From Deferribacteraceae bacterium V6Fe1 (GTDB lineage Bacteria; Chrysiogenota; Deferribacteres; Deferribacterales; Deferrivibrionaceae), in assembly GCA_022813675.1 (NCBI GenBank), contig CP063375.1:1438001-1502000 (forward strand): 64,000 nucleotides of DNA, given 5' to 3'. The notes beneath the pieces were generated by a model. That model did not search any database and was not told the origin of the DNA. It saw nothing but the letters and a program-made list of their open reading frames with translations. The translations under genes were made by a program, and so were the position numbers. Positions within the stretch are counted from its first letter, which is position 1; every line of letters starts with the position of its first letter. This document shows, piece by piece, positions 27,027 through 35,815 of this stretch.

Positions 27027-28527
27027 GCTGGCAAAATATATTACTGATAGTGAAAAATATGATATTTTATTAAGTGCTATCAATGATGGAAATTTCTTAC
27101 CCGGCAGCGAGTTAAAAGATTATTATAACATCTTTGTTGATAGTAATTTTACTGAAAAAGAAGAATTAAAATCTGCTTTATTTTTTGCAATAAAAAGGTA
27201 TGAAAAGTTTCAGGATTTTTCTTTACTTTCCTCTTTACTTAATATTAGTGAAAATTCGTTAACCAATCTATTTAAATCAAATTATAAAAAAGCGACATTT
27301 CCTATTTCAGATAACACTGAAGCGGAATTAGTAAACTTGTATTTGATAGAAGTTGAAGATGAAATACCTGTAAGCTTCCCAAATACGGAAGCTTTAAGAT
27401 TAAATAGTATTCAAAATATAAAGAAAACTTTAAACAAAAACTTTTTTGTATTCTTTGATAAATGTTTTAGTGGCAGATCATTTGGACTTGCTGTCGCATC
27501 TTGTTTTTATGTCTCTGATGAAATAAGAGAAAGGTTTATTTTTACAGGTGAAGTAAGGGCTGATGGCGGAGTATATGATGTTGATGGGTTAGAGTTAAAA
27601 TTTAAAGTAGCACATCAAAATAATAAATATTTGGTGAGTAGCAGATATATTTCTCATATTTCTGAACTGAAGCATATTAATAGTAACGAGCTTAATGTAC
27701 CATTTGTACAGCTTTTTGGCAAAAGTAAGAGTGAGCTTGATAAAAACTTTAAAAAATTAAAAGGGTATACTCCTGAGAGTGCTGTTTTACTTAATATTTT
27801 TGGGTTTAGCCAAGAGGATTTATCTGTTTTTACCGAAGATTATTTAAATAATGAAATTAATGATTATGCAAAATATTTGAATGAGTTTTACGATAAGGTA
27901 AAAAAGCTTTACGATACTAATATAGGTATAAATCTTCATATTATGGGTAGTCTTTCTTCGTTTGCATTTTTAATGGGGCTTGTTTTAGGTGCAAAGAAAA
28001 AATTTGCAATTTATCATTATCAGGATGGAGAAATTTACAAAGTATATGATTTTATTAATCAAAGTGCGAGAAAACTTAAAGGTAAAAAAAATAATTTTTC
28101 ACATATTCAATACAAAACTAAAGTTATTAACGCAAACTCTACTGATTTGTTAGTTTCAATATATTTGGCAAGTCACAGTCCTAAAAGTGATGCATCCAAA
28201 TTTGCTTCTCAAACTTTAAAATGTAATATTGTTGAGATTGAGCTAAAAAATCATCAAGGCAATTTGCCCATAGATAATCAAGAATTGTGGATAGAAATTG
28301 TTAGAGAGATTTATAGTGCTTTAGATAATTTTTTCGAAGAGTTAGGCAACAATGTAGAGAGATACCATATTATTCTTAGCACTCCTGTCCCTATTGCTAT
28401 TGCTTTGGGAATGGCTATAGGTGATTATAAAAAGGTATCAGTTTATAATTTTGATAAGAAAATCATTGGCTATAAAAAAGTTTTTGATTCAGATTTTGCT
28501 GAAGGTACTTTTTTAAATAGCTTTTAA
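27019..28527 (+). CDS. calpL: CalpL-like SAVED-Lon protease
   Basis: A 502-residue protein. A Lon-type protease domain lies at about residues 120-240: the nucleophile is probably Ser154 in CFSGRSFGLAVAS, followed by FTGEVRADGGVYDVDG and a Lys at 194 or 196 (LELKFKVAH), the Ser-Lys dyad spacing of Lon. The C-terminal half is a SAVED domain (INLHIMGSLSSFAFLMGLVLG; YHIILSTPVPIAIALGMAIGDYKK), which binds cyclic oligonucleotides. In the known system cA4 makes CalpL oligomerise and cut CalpT. An N-terminal helical region of about 115 residues precedes the protease. Last gene of the cassette; converges on the outer-membrane protein gene. Confidence 0.88.
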   Translation: MTKLAKYITDSEKYDILLSAINDGNFLPGSELKDYYNIFVDSNFTEKEELKSALFFAIKRYEKFQDFSLLSSLLNISENSLTNLFKSNYKKATFPISDNTEAELVNLYLIEVEDEIPVSFPNTEALRLNSIQNIKKTLNKNFFVFFDKCFSGRSFGLAVASCFYVSDEIRERFIFTGEVRADGGVYDVDGLELKFKVAHQNNKYLVSSRYISHISELKHINSNELNVPFVQLFGKSKSELDKNFKKLKGYTPESAVLLNIFGFSQEDLSVFTEDYLNNEINDYAKYLNEFYDKVKKLYDTNIGINLHIMGSLSSFAFLMGLVLGAKKKFAIYHYQDGEIYKVYDFINQSARKLKGKKNNFSHIQYKTKVINANSTDLLVSIYLASHSPKSDASKFASQTLKCNIVEIELKNHQGNLPIDNQELWIEIVREIYSALDNFFEELGNNVERYHIILSTPVPIAIALGMAIGDYKKVSVYNFDKKIIGYKKVFDSDFAEGTFLNSF

Positions 28528-28546
28528 AGGGAGGTTGCCCCCCCCG

Positions 28547-29122
28547 TTAAAATTTAAATCCAGCTTCTATATTAGTTTTATACCCCCCTAATTGAAGAGT
28601 TTCTGAAGTATATTCAATTTCTTGATTGTTCGTAAAAATTTTAAAGTTTCCTCCAATATAAAAATTGTTTGTAATATCAAATAATAAGCCCGCTTGTATG
28701 ACTACTCCAAGAGCAGTTCCTGTATCGCTATAGACCTCATCCCCATCAAGTGATATTTTTATTTCATTAACATAAGAACCAAAACCCAACCCTACATAAG
28801 GAGTAAATTTTTGATAGGTATTTTGTAAAATAACAGATGTTTCAAAAGCTGTAGTATTTATTTCATCTTTGGCATCATATCCATAAATAGAGTAATTATA
28901 TTCAGTATTATGCCCTGAAATTTCGAATCTTAATCCAAGAAAATCAGAAAACTTTCTTTGGTAATAAATACCAAAATTAGTGCCGGTATCATATTCTGAT
29001 ATATCACCGGCAGGGTTAAAGATTCCTAAATTGGCTCCAATATAGTTTTTTTTCAAATCGGCGCCAGATGCTGCAATAACCATTAGAAAAAGGATTAGTG
29101 TAACTAAATTCAGTTTTTTCAT
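28547..29122 (-). CDS. Outer-membrane beta-barrel protein
   Basis: A 191-residue protein with a signal peptide (LVTLILFLMVIAASGA), alternating aromatic beta-strands (YIGANLGIFNPAG; FTPYVGLGFGSYV; NNFYIGGNFKIF) and a terminal Phe (IEAGFKF), typical of small eight-stranded porin-like barrels. GGAGG ribosome site. It is the only non-CRISPR-type gene between the Calp cassette and the cas operon and lies antisense to both. The upstream region contains ATGTCAGAAAT at 29198-29188, a variant of the shared motif. Function unknown; perhaps a displaced chromosomal gene. Confidence 0.8.
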   Translation of the reverse strand: MKKLNLVTLILFLMVIAASGADLKKNYIGANLGIFNPAGDISEYDTGTNFGIYYQRKFSDFLGLRFEISGHNTEYNYSIYGYDAKDEINTTAFETSVILQNTYQKFTPYVGLGFGSYVNEIKISLDGDEVYSDTGTALGVVIQAGLLFDITNNFYIGGNFKIFTNNQEIEYTSETLQLGGYKTNIEAGFKF

Positions 29123-29213
29123 ATTACCTCCAATTTAAATTTATTAGCTTTGCGCAAAGCATACAACAAAAAACAATAAAATTTTTAATTTCTGACATTT
29201 TTTTTTAACTTTA

Positions 29214-29242
29214 TTTGAAATTTCAAAAAAACATGATAAAAT
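29214..29242 (+). promoter_or_regulatory. Promoter of the type III-A operon with overlapping palindrome
   Basis: TTGAAA (29215-29220), a 16-base spacer and TAAAAT (29237-29242) preceded by TGA form a good promoter, 20 bases before the cas6 ATG at 29262. The -35 lies within the perfect 14-base palindrome TTTGAAATTTCAAA (29214-29227), a plausible operator for a dimeric regulator. This is the only promoter I can see for the ten-gene operon. Confidence 0.55.
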
Positions 29243-29261
29243 TTATACGTGCGGGGGTAGT

Positions 29262-30176
29262 ATGGGTATGATAATTAATTATGATTCTTTTAACTTTCTT
29301 CTAAAACTTGAAAAAAATATTTTTACAAGTACTTATCCGGCTTTTGTTTTAAGGTCTATCTTAGGTAAAGAATTAAAAAGATTTGCTTGTATTTTGAGGC
29401 ATAAGAAATGTGAAGAGTGCCCATTAAAGTTTCAGTGTGCATATTCTTATATTTTTGAAACACCGATTAAAAAAGATACAGAATTTTTAGTAGGAAGAGA
29501 TAAAGCTTCTCATCCTTTTACATTGTATTCAAATATAGATGAAAATCAGCACACTGATAAAATAGATTTTACTATTTCATTATTTGGTAAGGGTATAGAA
29601 TATTTTCCATACATATTTTTTGGATTTTTAAAAGGTGGAGAAAACGGTATATATAGAGAAAGAACAAAATATACTATTGAAAAAGTTACTTGTGGTGATT
29701 TTTTAGTAAATGATGGCACTAATGATTCGATTGAATTATCTGAACCTAAAACATTTCAGTTAGATGAAGATAAAACAACTCTTATTGAAAAATCTTACAG
29801 TATAAAATTTATTACTCCGGTTAGATTAAAGGTTGCTGGCAACTACACGGCCAATATCTCATACTCAGATATAATTTTTTCTGCATTTAGAAGGTTAGAA
29901 GTACTTGGTAATATGTATGGCAAGATTAGTCCAGAGTTAAAAAATATAAATTCATTGTCAGAAAAAGAAGAGAAGAAGTGTCTAAGGTGGAAAGAGTATA
30001 ACAGATATTCCGCCAGACAAAAATCAGCAATGAAGCTTGGTGGAGCTGTTGGAGTGATAGACGTCAAAGGAAAGTTTACTCCTTTTGAAATATCACTTTT
30101 GGAATTTGCGTCTATATTTGGACTTGGCAAAAACACAGGCTTTGGTTTTGGAAAAGTAGAAGTGGAGGAAGTTTGA
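29262..30176 (+). CDS. cas6: CRISPR pre-crRNA endoribonuclease Cas6
   Basis: A 304-residue RAMP protein of the Cas6 type that has a zinc-binding insertion (CILRHKKCEECPLKFQCAYSYIFE, residues 46-68) and ends with the glycine-rich G-loop FASIFGLGKNTGFGFGKVEV. It should cut repeats to leave the ATTACGAC handle. GGGGGT lies before ATG 29262. First gene of the interference operon; its stop overlaps the card1 start by four bases. The catalytic His/Tyr/Lys cannot be fixed by eye. Confidence 0.9.
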   Translation: MGMIINYDSFNFLLKLEKNIFTSTYPAFVLRSILGKELKRFACILRHKKCEECPLKFQCAYSYIFETPIKKDTEFLVGRDKASHPFTLYSNIDENQHTDKIDFTISLFGKGIEYFPYIFFGFLKGGENGIYRERTKYTIEKVTCGDFLVNDGTNDSIELSEPKTFQLDEDKTTLIEKSYSIKFITPVRLKVAGNYTANISYSDIIFSAFRRLEVLGNMYGKISPELKNINSLSEKEEKKCLRWKEYNRYSARQKSAMKLGGAVGVIDVKGKFTPFEISLLEFASIFGLGKNTGFGFGKVEVEEV

Positions 30177-31342
30177 TGGGTAGGAAGGTGCTTGTATCAC
30201 TGGTAAGTGCACAGACTGTTCCAAATATACTATTTATTGATGAGTTTAGAAAAAAATATAACTTTAATTACTATATCTTTGTTACTACTGATAAAATGGA
30301 AAAAGAGCTTAGAAGTAATGCCATCATTGATACTTGTAATTTGGATATAAACAATTGTGAAAAACTCGTTGTTAGTGAAGATTATTTTAAAGATGTTATA
30401 GATAAATTGAAAAAAATATATAATGAGAGCGATGAATATTTTTTTAATTTGACAGGTGGTACCAAAATAATGTCTTTGGGTTTGTATGAGTTTGCCAAAG
30501 AAATAAAGCAAACTGATAACCTATTTTACATCCCTAATGGGAAGAATTTTGTAGCAAATATTACATCCGATAGCATTCAAGAGATAAATTATCGACTAAA
30601 CATTAAAGAGTATTTTTCTTCTTATAATGTAAATATTAAAAACTTAGATAAGCTATCTGGTGCATTAGATTGTGCAAAAAAGCGAGAAAAATACACTTAT
30701 ATTCTTTGGGAATACTTTAATGAAAATGTGGTCTCCTTTAGGCAAACATCTGAAGAGATTAGAAAATACTGGAATTCAGATGAAGTTAAAAACAACGAAA
30801 AGAAAATTGATATTAATAGACTTATAGACATAGGCAAAGATTTTTTTGAAATACTAAATTTAGACATTGGTGGCGAATCAAAAAAACATATAAAATATTG
30901 GATAAAATACTTAACAGGTGGATGGTTTGAAGAGTTAATCTATTTTGAAGCAAAAAAGTTTTTAAATCTTGGTGACGAATATATTAATTTAGGAATCGAA
31001 ATAGACAAGGGAGGAGATAATGAACTAGATGTTGTTTTAGCTTTTGAAAATAAGCTTTATTATATAGAGTGTAAAACCGGGCTTGGGCAAAAAGAATCCG
31101 AAGTATTAAAGGAAACATTTTACAAGCTTTCACATTTGAGAAGTCAGGAGGCTTTTGGGCTTGGAATGAACAATATTTTGATATCATTGGATGAAGAAGT
31201 TTTGTATGATAAAAATGGTATGTTAAAGGATAAGTATAAGTTAGCAAGAGATTATTATAAATTAAAATTTTATGGACTTAGAGATTTCAGAGAGAAAGGT
31301 TTAAATGGTATTTTAAAAGAAATATTTAATAAGGGGGCATAG
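30173..31342 (+). CDS. card1: Card1/Can2-type CARF nuclease effector
   Basis: A 389-residue protein. The N-terminal CARF domain shows the ligand-loop motif YFFNLTGGTKIMSLGLYEFA near residues 90-108. The C-terminal PD-(D/E)XK nuclease has NELDVVLAFENKLYYIECKTG (residues about 283-303; Asp, Glu and Lys of the site all present). This is the DUF1887 layout of Card1/Can2, which is activated by cyclic tetra-adenylate and nicks DNA and cuts RNA. It sits between cas6 and cas10 with overlapping or abutting ends. One of three signal-driven effectors in the locus. Confidence 0.92.
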   Translation: MMGRKVLVSLVSAQTVPNILFIDEFRKKYNFNYYIFVTTDKMEKELRSNAIIDTCNLDINNCEKLVVSEDYFKDVIDKLKKIYNESDEYFFNLTGGTKIMSLGLYEFAKEIKQTDNLFYIPNGKNFVANITSDSIQEINYRLNIKEYFSSYNVNIKNLDKLSGALDCAKKREKYTYILWEYFNENVVSFRQTSEEIRKYWNSDEVKNNEKKIDINRLIDIGKDFFEILNLDIGGESKKHIKYWIKYLTGGWFEELIYFEAKKFLNLGDEYINLGIEIDKGGDNELDVVLAFENKLYYIECKTGLGQKESEVLKETFYKLSHLRSQEAFGLGMNNILISLDEEVLYDKNGMLKDKYKLARDYYKLKFYGLRDFREKGLNGILKEIFNKGA

Positions 31343-33727
31343 ATGGAAAACTTACAATTGGAGAGTTCGCTTATCGGAGTTGCCGCTTTTTTACATGACA
31401 TTGGCAAAGTATACCAAAGAACGGGCAATAAATTACCAGATAAATATTCTAGGAATTCATATGAGAGGCAGCTTATTTTAAATAGAGATTCTCATCTACA
31501 TGCGCTATATACGGCAGCATTTTTTGATGATTTTATTGAAGAAACTACAATTTACCATTTGTGGAAAAAATCTTTTCCTGGTGTATCTATGCAAAAAGCT
31601 TCTTCTGGTCATCACAACCCTGATGATTATTTGACTAAAATTATTGCAAATGCTGATCAGATAGCTTCAGGTTTTGATAGGGAGAGATATGAAGAAAGGC
31701 AACAAAAAGGGAAAAAAGATTATCGAAAAGTACACTTAGCACCGCTATTAAAGCATATAACTTTACAAAGTGAGAGCTATAATGCTGACTATCGATATAA
31801 ATTAGAATCTTTGTCAACAAGCTCTATTTTTCCAGTTCCCAAAGAAGAAGTAACTAATATAAATGCTGAAGATAATTACAGAAAGTTGATAGAAAAATTT
31901 GAAAAAGATTATAAAAAAATTTCCAACAGCTACTCAATCAAAAATTATATAAATGGTCTACAGTCAATTTTTGAAAAGCACTTTTCATTTGTGCCTTCAT
32001 CTACTTGGGATGAATATGATGAAATATCATTATACGACCATTCAAAGACAACAGCAGCTTTTGCTTCAGCAACATATAACTATATGGTAGAAAAAGACAT
32101 TGAAGATGCAAAAAATCTTAAACACGATGAAGAGAGGTTTCTACTCATCAGAGGTGAATTTTTTGGAATACAAAAATTTATTTTTGGAAGCACATCTGAG
32201 TCGAATAAAAACCCTGCCAAAGTATTAAGAGGTAAATCTTTTTATGTGACAATGTTGTCAGAAATTGCTGGTCAATATTGTTTAAATGTATTGAATCTAC
32301 CTACTTTTAATCTTTTACTAAATGCTGCTGGGATGTTTGTGATATTGGCCCCAAATACAGATAAAAGTAAGCAAGAAATTTCCAGGTTGAAAAAAGAAAT
32401 TAATGATTGGTTGTATAACAGTTTTTTTGGAGAAGTTTCATTTGGAATAGCTACTACTACGGCTACATCGGATGATTTTTCCGAAAAGAGATTTGAAAAA
32501 TTATGGTTAGAGTTACTGACTGAACTTGAAAAAGAAAAGTATTCAAAGTTTGATTTGCCATCTAAGCCTGCTGTTTTTGAAAATTACTATAAATGTTTTG
32601 ATGATGGTACATTATGCAAAACATGTGGTAAAAACGTTGCTATTGAAGATGAATGTGAATTTTGTTTAGATTTTAAAGAAATCGGTAAACAGCTTGTTAA
32701 TAACAGGTTTATTTATCTAATGAGCAAGAGTAAAGGCAAGATATTTAATAAATTCGATTTAATGTTTTCTGATAAATTTGAAGATAAAGAAGGGATAGAA
32801 AAAATTATAGATCTTAGTCCCAATAAAGAATTTTTAGGTGCTTATGTGACATATATAAATAATTATGTTCCTAAAAAGGGGGGTGAGCCTAAATCTTTTG
32901 AAGATATGGTTTCAGTAGAGGGTAAAAGTGAAAAAAAACCATTAGGGGTAATTAAAGCAGATGTTGATAATTTAGGTGCTATTTTTGCTGTTGGTTTAGA
33001 GCCTCATAAGCATGAAGCTGAAATGAATTACCGATTAACGTTTTCAAGGTTGTCTGCTTTATCAAGAATGATGAATATGTTTTTTTCATATTATCTTCCA
33101 AAAGTTTGTGAAAAGGAATTCCCTGAGATATACACAGTATTTGCTGGTGGGGATGATTTATTTTTAATAGGTCCTTATGACCAAATTATTGAGCTTTATT
33201 TTATTATTAACAAGGATTTTAAAAGATATACAGGATATAATAATGAAATAACATTGTCCGCAGGTATATCAATATTTAAGCATAGCACACCGGTTGCATA
33301 TATGGCTGAAGTAACCGAAGATAAGTTAATGTTAGCTAAGAGTAAATCCGGAAATATGTTTGATAAAGGTTATATGACACTGTTTAATGCCACAGCCAAG
33401 CCGGAAGATTTTGAGCACTTATCTGATAAATTTGATGAAATATTTGGTGGAGGATTTAGTGGAATTGATAAAAGTTCAAGCAGCTCTTTCTGGTATAAAA
33501 TATTAAGTTTACTTGATATGAGGATCAAATTGAATGAATCAAATAAGCAAAATCTACATAACATAATGTGGCTACCGCGATTAAAATATCTTCTTGCAAG
33601 AACAATTAAAGATAACTCACTAAGAGAAAAATGTGCAGAATTTTTACATAATGCCATAAGCGAAAAGCCGGAATTGTTTAGGGCAATAATTACAAAAAAT
33701 ATATATTATCAAAGGTATGGAGGTTAA
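31343..33727 (+). CDS. cas10: Type III-A Cas10 (Csm1) with HD nuclease and cyclase
   Basis: A 794-residue signature subunit. The HD nuclease motif is intact (FLHDIGK, His18-Asp19), a zinc site CKTCGK...CEFC lies near residues 425-442, and the second palm domain has the cyclase motif FAGGDDLFL with GGDD at 602-605, so both ssDNA cleavage and cyclic oligoadenylate synthesis are expected. The GVIKADVDNLG motif before GGDD is also present. The start is the ATG directly after the card1 stop. The size and the csm2-5 order define subtype III-A. Confidence 0.97.
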   Translation: MENLQLESSLIGVAAFLHDIGKVYQRTGNKLPDKYSRNSYERQLILNRDSHLHALYTAAFFDDFIEETTIYHLWKKSFPGVSMQKASSGHHNPDDYLTKIIANADQIASGFDRERYEERQQKGKKDYRKVHLAPLLKHITLQSESYNADYRYKLESLSTSSIFPVPKEEVTNINAEDNYRKLIEKFEKDYKKISNSYSIKNYINGLQSIFEKHFSFVPSSTWDEYDEISLYDHSKTTAAFASATYNYMVEKDIEDAKNLKHDEERFLLIRGEFFGIQKFIFGSTSESNKNPAKVLRGKSFYVTMLSEIAGQYCLNVLNLPTFNLLLNAAGMFVILAPNTDKSKQEISRLKKEINDWLYNSFFGEVSFGIATTTATSDDFSEKRFEKLWLELLTELEKEKYSKFDLPSKPAVFENYYKCFDDGTLCKTCGKNVAIEDECEFCLDFKEIGKQLVNNRFIYLMSKSKGKIFNKFDLMFSDKFEDKEGIEKIIDLSPNKEFLGAYVTYINNYVPKKGGEPKSFEDMVSVEGKSEKKPLGVIKADVDNLGAIFAVGLEPHKHEAEMNYRLTFSRLSALSRMMNMFFSYYLPKVCEKEFPEIYTVFAGGDDLFLIGPYDQIIELYFIINKDFKRYTGYNNEITLSAGISIFKHSTPVAYMAEVTEDKLMLAKSKSGNMFDKGYMTLFNATAKPEDFEHLSDKFDEIFGGGFSGIDKSSSSSFWYKILSLLDMRIKLNESNKQNLHNIMWLPRLKYLLARTIKDNSLREKCAEFLHNAISEKPELFRAIITKNIYYQRYGG

Positions 33728-33728
33728 T

Positions 33729-34163
33729 ATGGAAGATTTAAAAAAATTTATGATTAAAAATAACAATATTGGGGAGTTGATACGAAATGAAGCTGAAGAA
33801 TTTGCAAAAAAATTGTCAAATGATTTCTTAATTGTAACTAGAAGAGGTAGACCTGAAAATGAGAAAAAAGTAAATAGTACCTCTCAGATGAGAAGTTTTT
33901 ATGACAGCTTGTTTTCATACTATAACAAGATAGTAAATAGCAATGATAAAGAATCAACTTTTAAAACATTGCTACCTTCAATATATCTTGTTGCATCAAG
34001 GGTGGCTTATGCTAATGGAAAAAAGAATGCTGGTAATATTTTTACTGAATTTATGGTTAAAAATATATCATCTATTGAAACATTAGAAGATTTTGACTCT
34101 TTTTTAAAGTTTTTTGAAGCAATACTTGGTTATTATAAATTTCTTAACCCAAATATTAATTAG
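33729..34163 (+). CDS. csm2: Csm2 small subunit
   Basis: A 144-residue helical protein in the csm2 position. Features: a basic N-terminal half, TSQMRSFYDSLFSYYNKI (the S-Q-hydrophobic-R motif typical of Csm2) and LLPSIYLVASRVAYANGK. Start set at ATG 33729, five bases after GGAGG; the earlier in-frame ATG at 33717 overlaps the cas10 end. Csm2 lines the crRNA-target duplex in the effector complex. Confidence 0.92.
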   Translation: MEDLKKFMIKNNNIGELIRNEAEEFAKKLSNDFLIVTRRGRPENEKKVNSTSQMRSFYDSLFSYYNKIVNSNDKESTFKTLLPSIYLVASRVAYANGKKNAGNIFTEFMVKNISSIETLEDFDSFLKFFEAILGYYKFLNPNIN

Positions 34164-34172
34164 GAGGACAGT

Positions 34173-34871
34173 ATGAACATTAAAAATATTACAGGAAAAA
34201 TAATATTAGAGAGTGGGTTACACATTGGTGCGGGAGACTCAGAAATGCATATTGGAGGAGTTGATAATCCAGTTATTAAGGATGCAATATCAGGCAGACC
34301 ATATATCCCAGGTAGTAGTATTAAAGGAAAAATAAGAAGTTTGTTAGAATACTACATGAATATACATATGAAGTATAATACCAAGGGCCAACCTTTACAA
34401 GCAAAACACTTAGAAGATGAAAGTAAAAAAATTGAAGAAAATGATAAAGATATTATAAAATTATTTGGTACTAGTGGTAGTGATTCTAACAAGCATGAGT
34501 TTGGTATTACTAGGACTATTTTCAGTGATGCACATATCAATGAAGCTTCGGTGAAGTCTTTAGAGCTTAAAACTGGCCAACTAACTGAAATAAAGGCTGA
34601 AACTGCAATTGATAGAGTAAAAGGTACTGCTTTAAATGGAAGTCTAAGGTTTATAGAAAGAGTGCCTCGAGGAGCAGAATTTAATTTTTCTGTATCTTTA
34701 AAGACGTTTCCTAATGATGATTTCGACTCGTTAAAAAGTACACTTCTAAAAGGGTTCAAGCTATTGACTTTAGATGCTCTTGGAGGGTCAGGTAGCCGTG
34801 GATATGGTAGAGTATCTATTAAATTTGATGATGAAAATTTACAAAAAGAGTTTGAAGATACTAAACTTTAA
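34173..34871 (+). CDS. csm3: Csm3 backbone subunit (target-RNA nuclease)
   Basis: A 232-residue RAMP. GLHIGAGDSEMHIGGVDNPV near the start carries the conserved Asp31, which by position corresponds to the catalytic Asp of Csm3 that cuts target RNA at six-base intervals. PYIPGSSIKGKIRSLLE, AETAIDRVKGTAL and a GGSGSRGYGRV G-loop are all typical. GGAGG ribosome site. Confidence 0.96.
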   Translation: MNIKNITGKIILESGLHIGAGDSEMHIGGVDNPVIKDAISGRPYIPGSSIKGKIRSLLEYYMNIHMKYNTKGQPLQAKHLEDESKKIEENDKDIIKLFGTSGSDSNKHEFGITRTIFSDAHINEASVKSLELKTGQLTEIKAETAIDRVKGTALNGSLRFIERVPRGAEFNFSVSLKTFPNDDFDSLKSTLLKGFKLLTLDALGGSGSRGYGRVSIKFDDENLQKEFEDTKL

Positions 34872-34885
34872 ATAATGAGGTTGAT

Positions 34886-35815
34886 ATGAAATATTATAAA
34901 GCTAAAATAAAGCCGACTTCACCTTTCGGCACAAATCCTATGTCCGATACGATTTTTGGACAATTAGTATGGACTTTGTCTGATATGGGTGAAGATTTAT
35001 CTAAATTGCTGGCTGATTACGACACCTCACCTTTTTTGGTAGTATCTGACTTTTTACCTTTTAATATGGGAAATGTGCCTAAAATTCCCACTATATACAA
35101 GGTAGAAGGTGCTAAAAATGACAAAATAAATAAAATTTTGGAACGTAAAAAAATTAAGGCAAAAAATTATATTAGCATAGAAACTCTATATAGTACTGCC
35201 AGTTTAAATAAGAATAAAATTGTTGAACTTGCTCAAGCATTAGTCAAATTTAATAAATCTGCTGAAATTATCAGATGTTCAATAAATAGAAAAACCGGCA
35301 CTACTGGGGATGGTTTTGACCCTTATCCTGTTTATGATACTTTTTTTACCGATAATGCTGAATTTACATTTTATTTTTATATTGCTGATGAGAGTAATTT
35401 TGGAATGATTCAGGAAGCTTTAGAATTAATCGGTAAAACCGGATTTGGCAGGGATGCTTCTCTTGGTAGAGGACAATTTGAAGTTTTAGAATTTGACGAA
35501 ATAGAGTTTAGCCCTGAAAATAAAAACGCTATATATACCCTTGGTAATGTTGCATTAGAAGGGTTATCTGTTGAAAGAGCATATTATGAGCCTTTTACTC
35601 GCTTTGGACGTCATGGAAATATTAGAGCTGTAATGGGTAATCCTTTTAAAAATCCTTTAGTGATGGCTTTACAAGGTGCTTTACTTTTTGGGGATAATAA
35701 TATCTTTTCTAAACCTTATATTGGCAAATCTATTAGAAAATTATCATATTATGGCGATACTGTTCAGCAGGGTTATTCTCTTTATATCCCAATAAATGTG
35801 GAGGTGCAACCATGA
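34886..35815 (+). CDS. csm4: Csm4 (crRNA 5'-handle binding RAMP)
   Basis: A 309-residue RAMP protein with the Csm4 opening (YYKAKIKPTSPFGTNPMSDTIFGQLVW), an internal glycine-rich TGFGRDASLGRGQF and an ending GALLFGDNNIF...YYGDTVQQGYSLYIPI. Csm4 caps the complex next to Cas10 and holds the repeat-derived tag. Its stop overlaps the csm5 start by four bases. Confidence 0.93.
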   Translation: MKYYKAKIKPTSPFGTNPMSDTIFGQLVWTLSDMGEDLSKLLADYDTSPFLVVSDFLPFNMGNVPKIPTIYKVEGAKNDKINKILERKKIKAKNYISIETLYSTASLNKNKIVELAQALVKFNKSAEIIRCSINRKTGTTGDGFDPYPVYDTFFTDNAEFTFYFYIADESNFGMIQEALELIGKTGFGRDASLGRGQFEVLEFDEIEFSPENKNAIYTLGNVALEGLSVERAYYEPFTRFGRHGNIRAVMGNPFKNPLVMALQGALLFGDNNIFSKPYIGKSIRKLSYYGDTVQQGYSLYIPINVEVQP

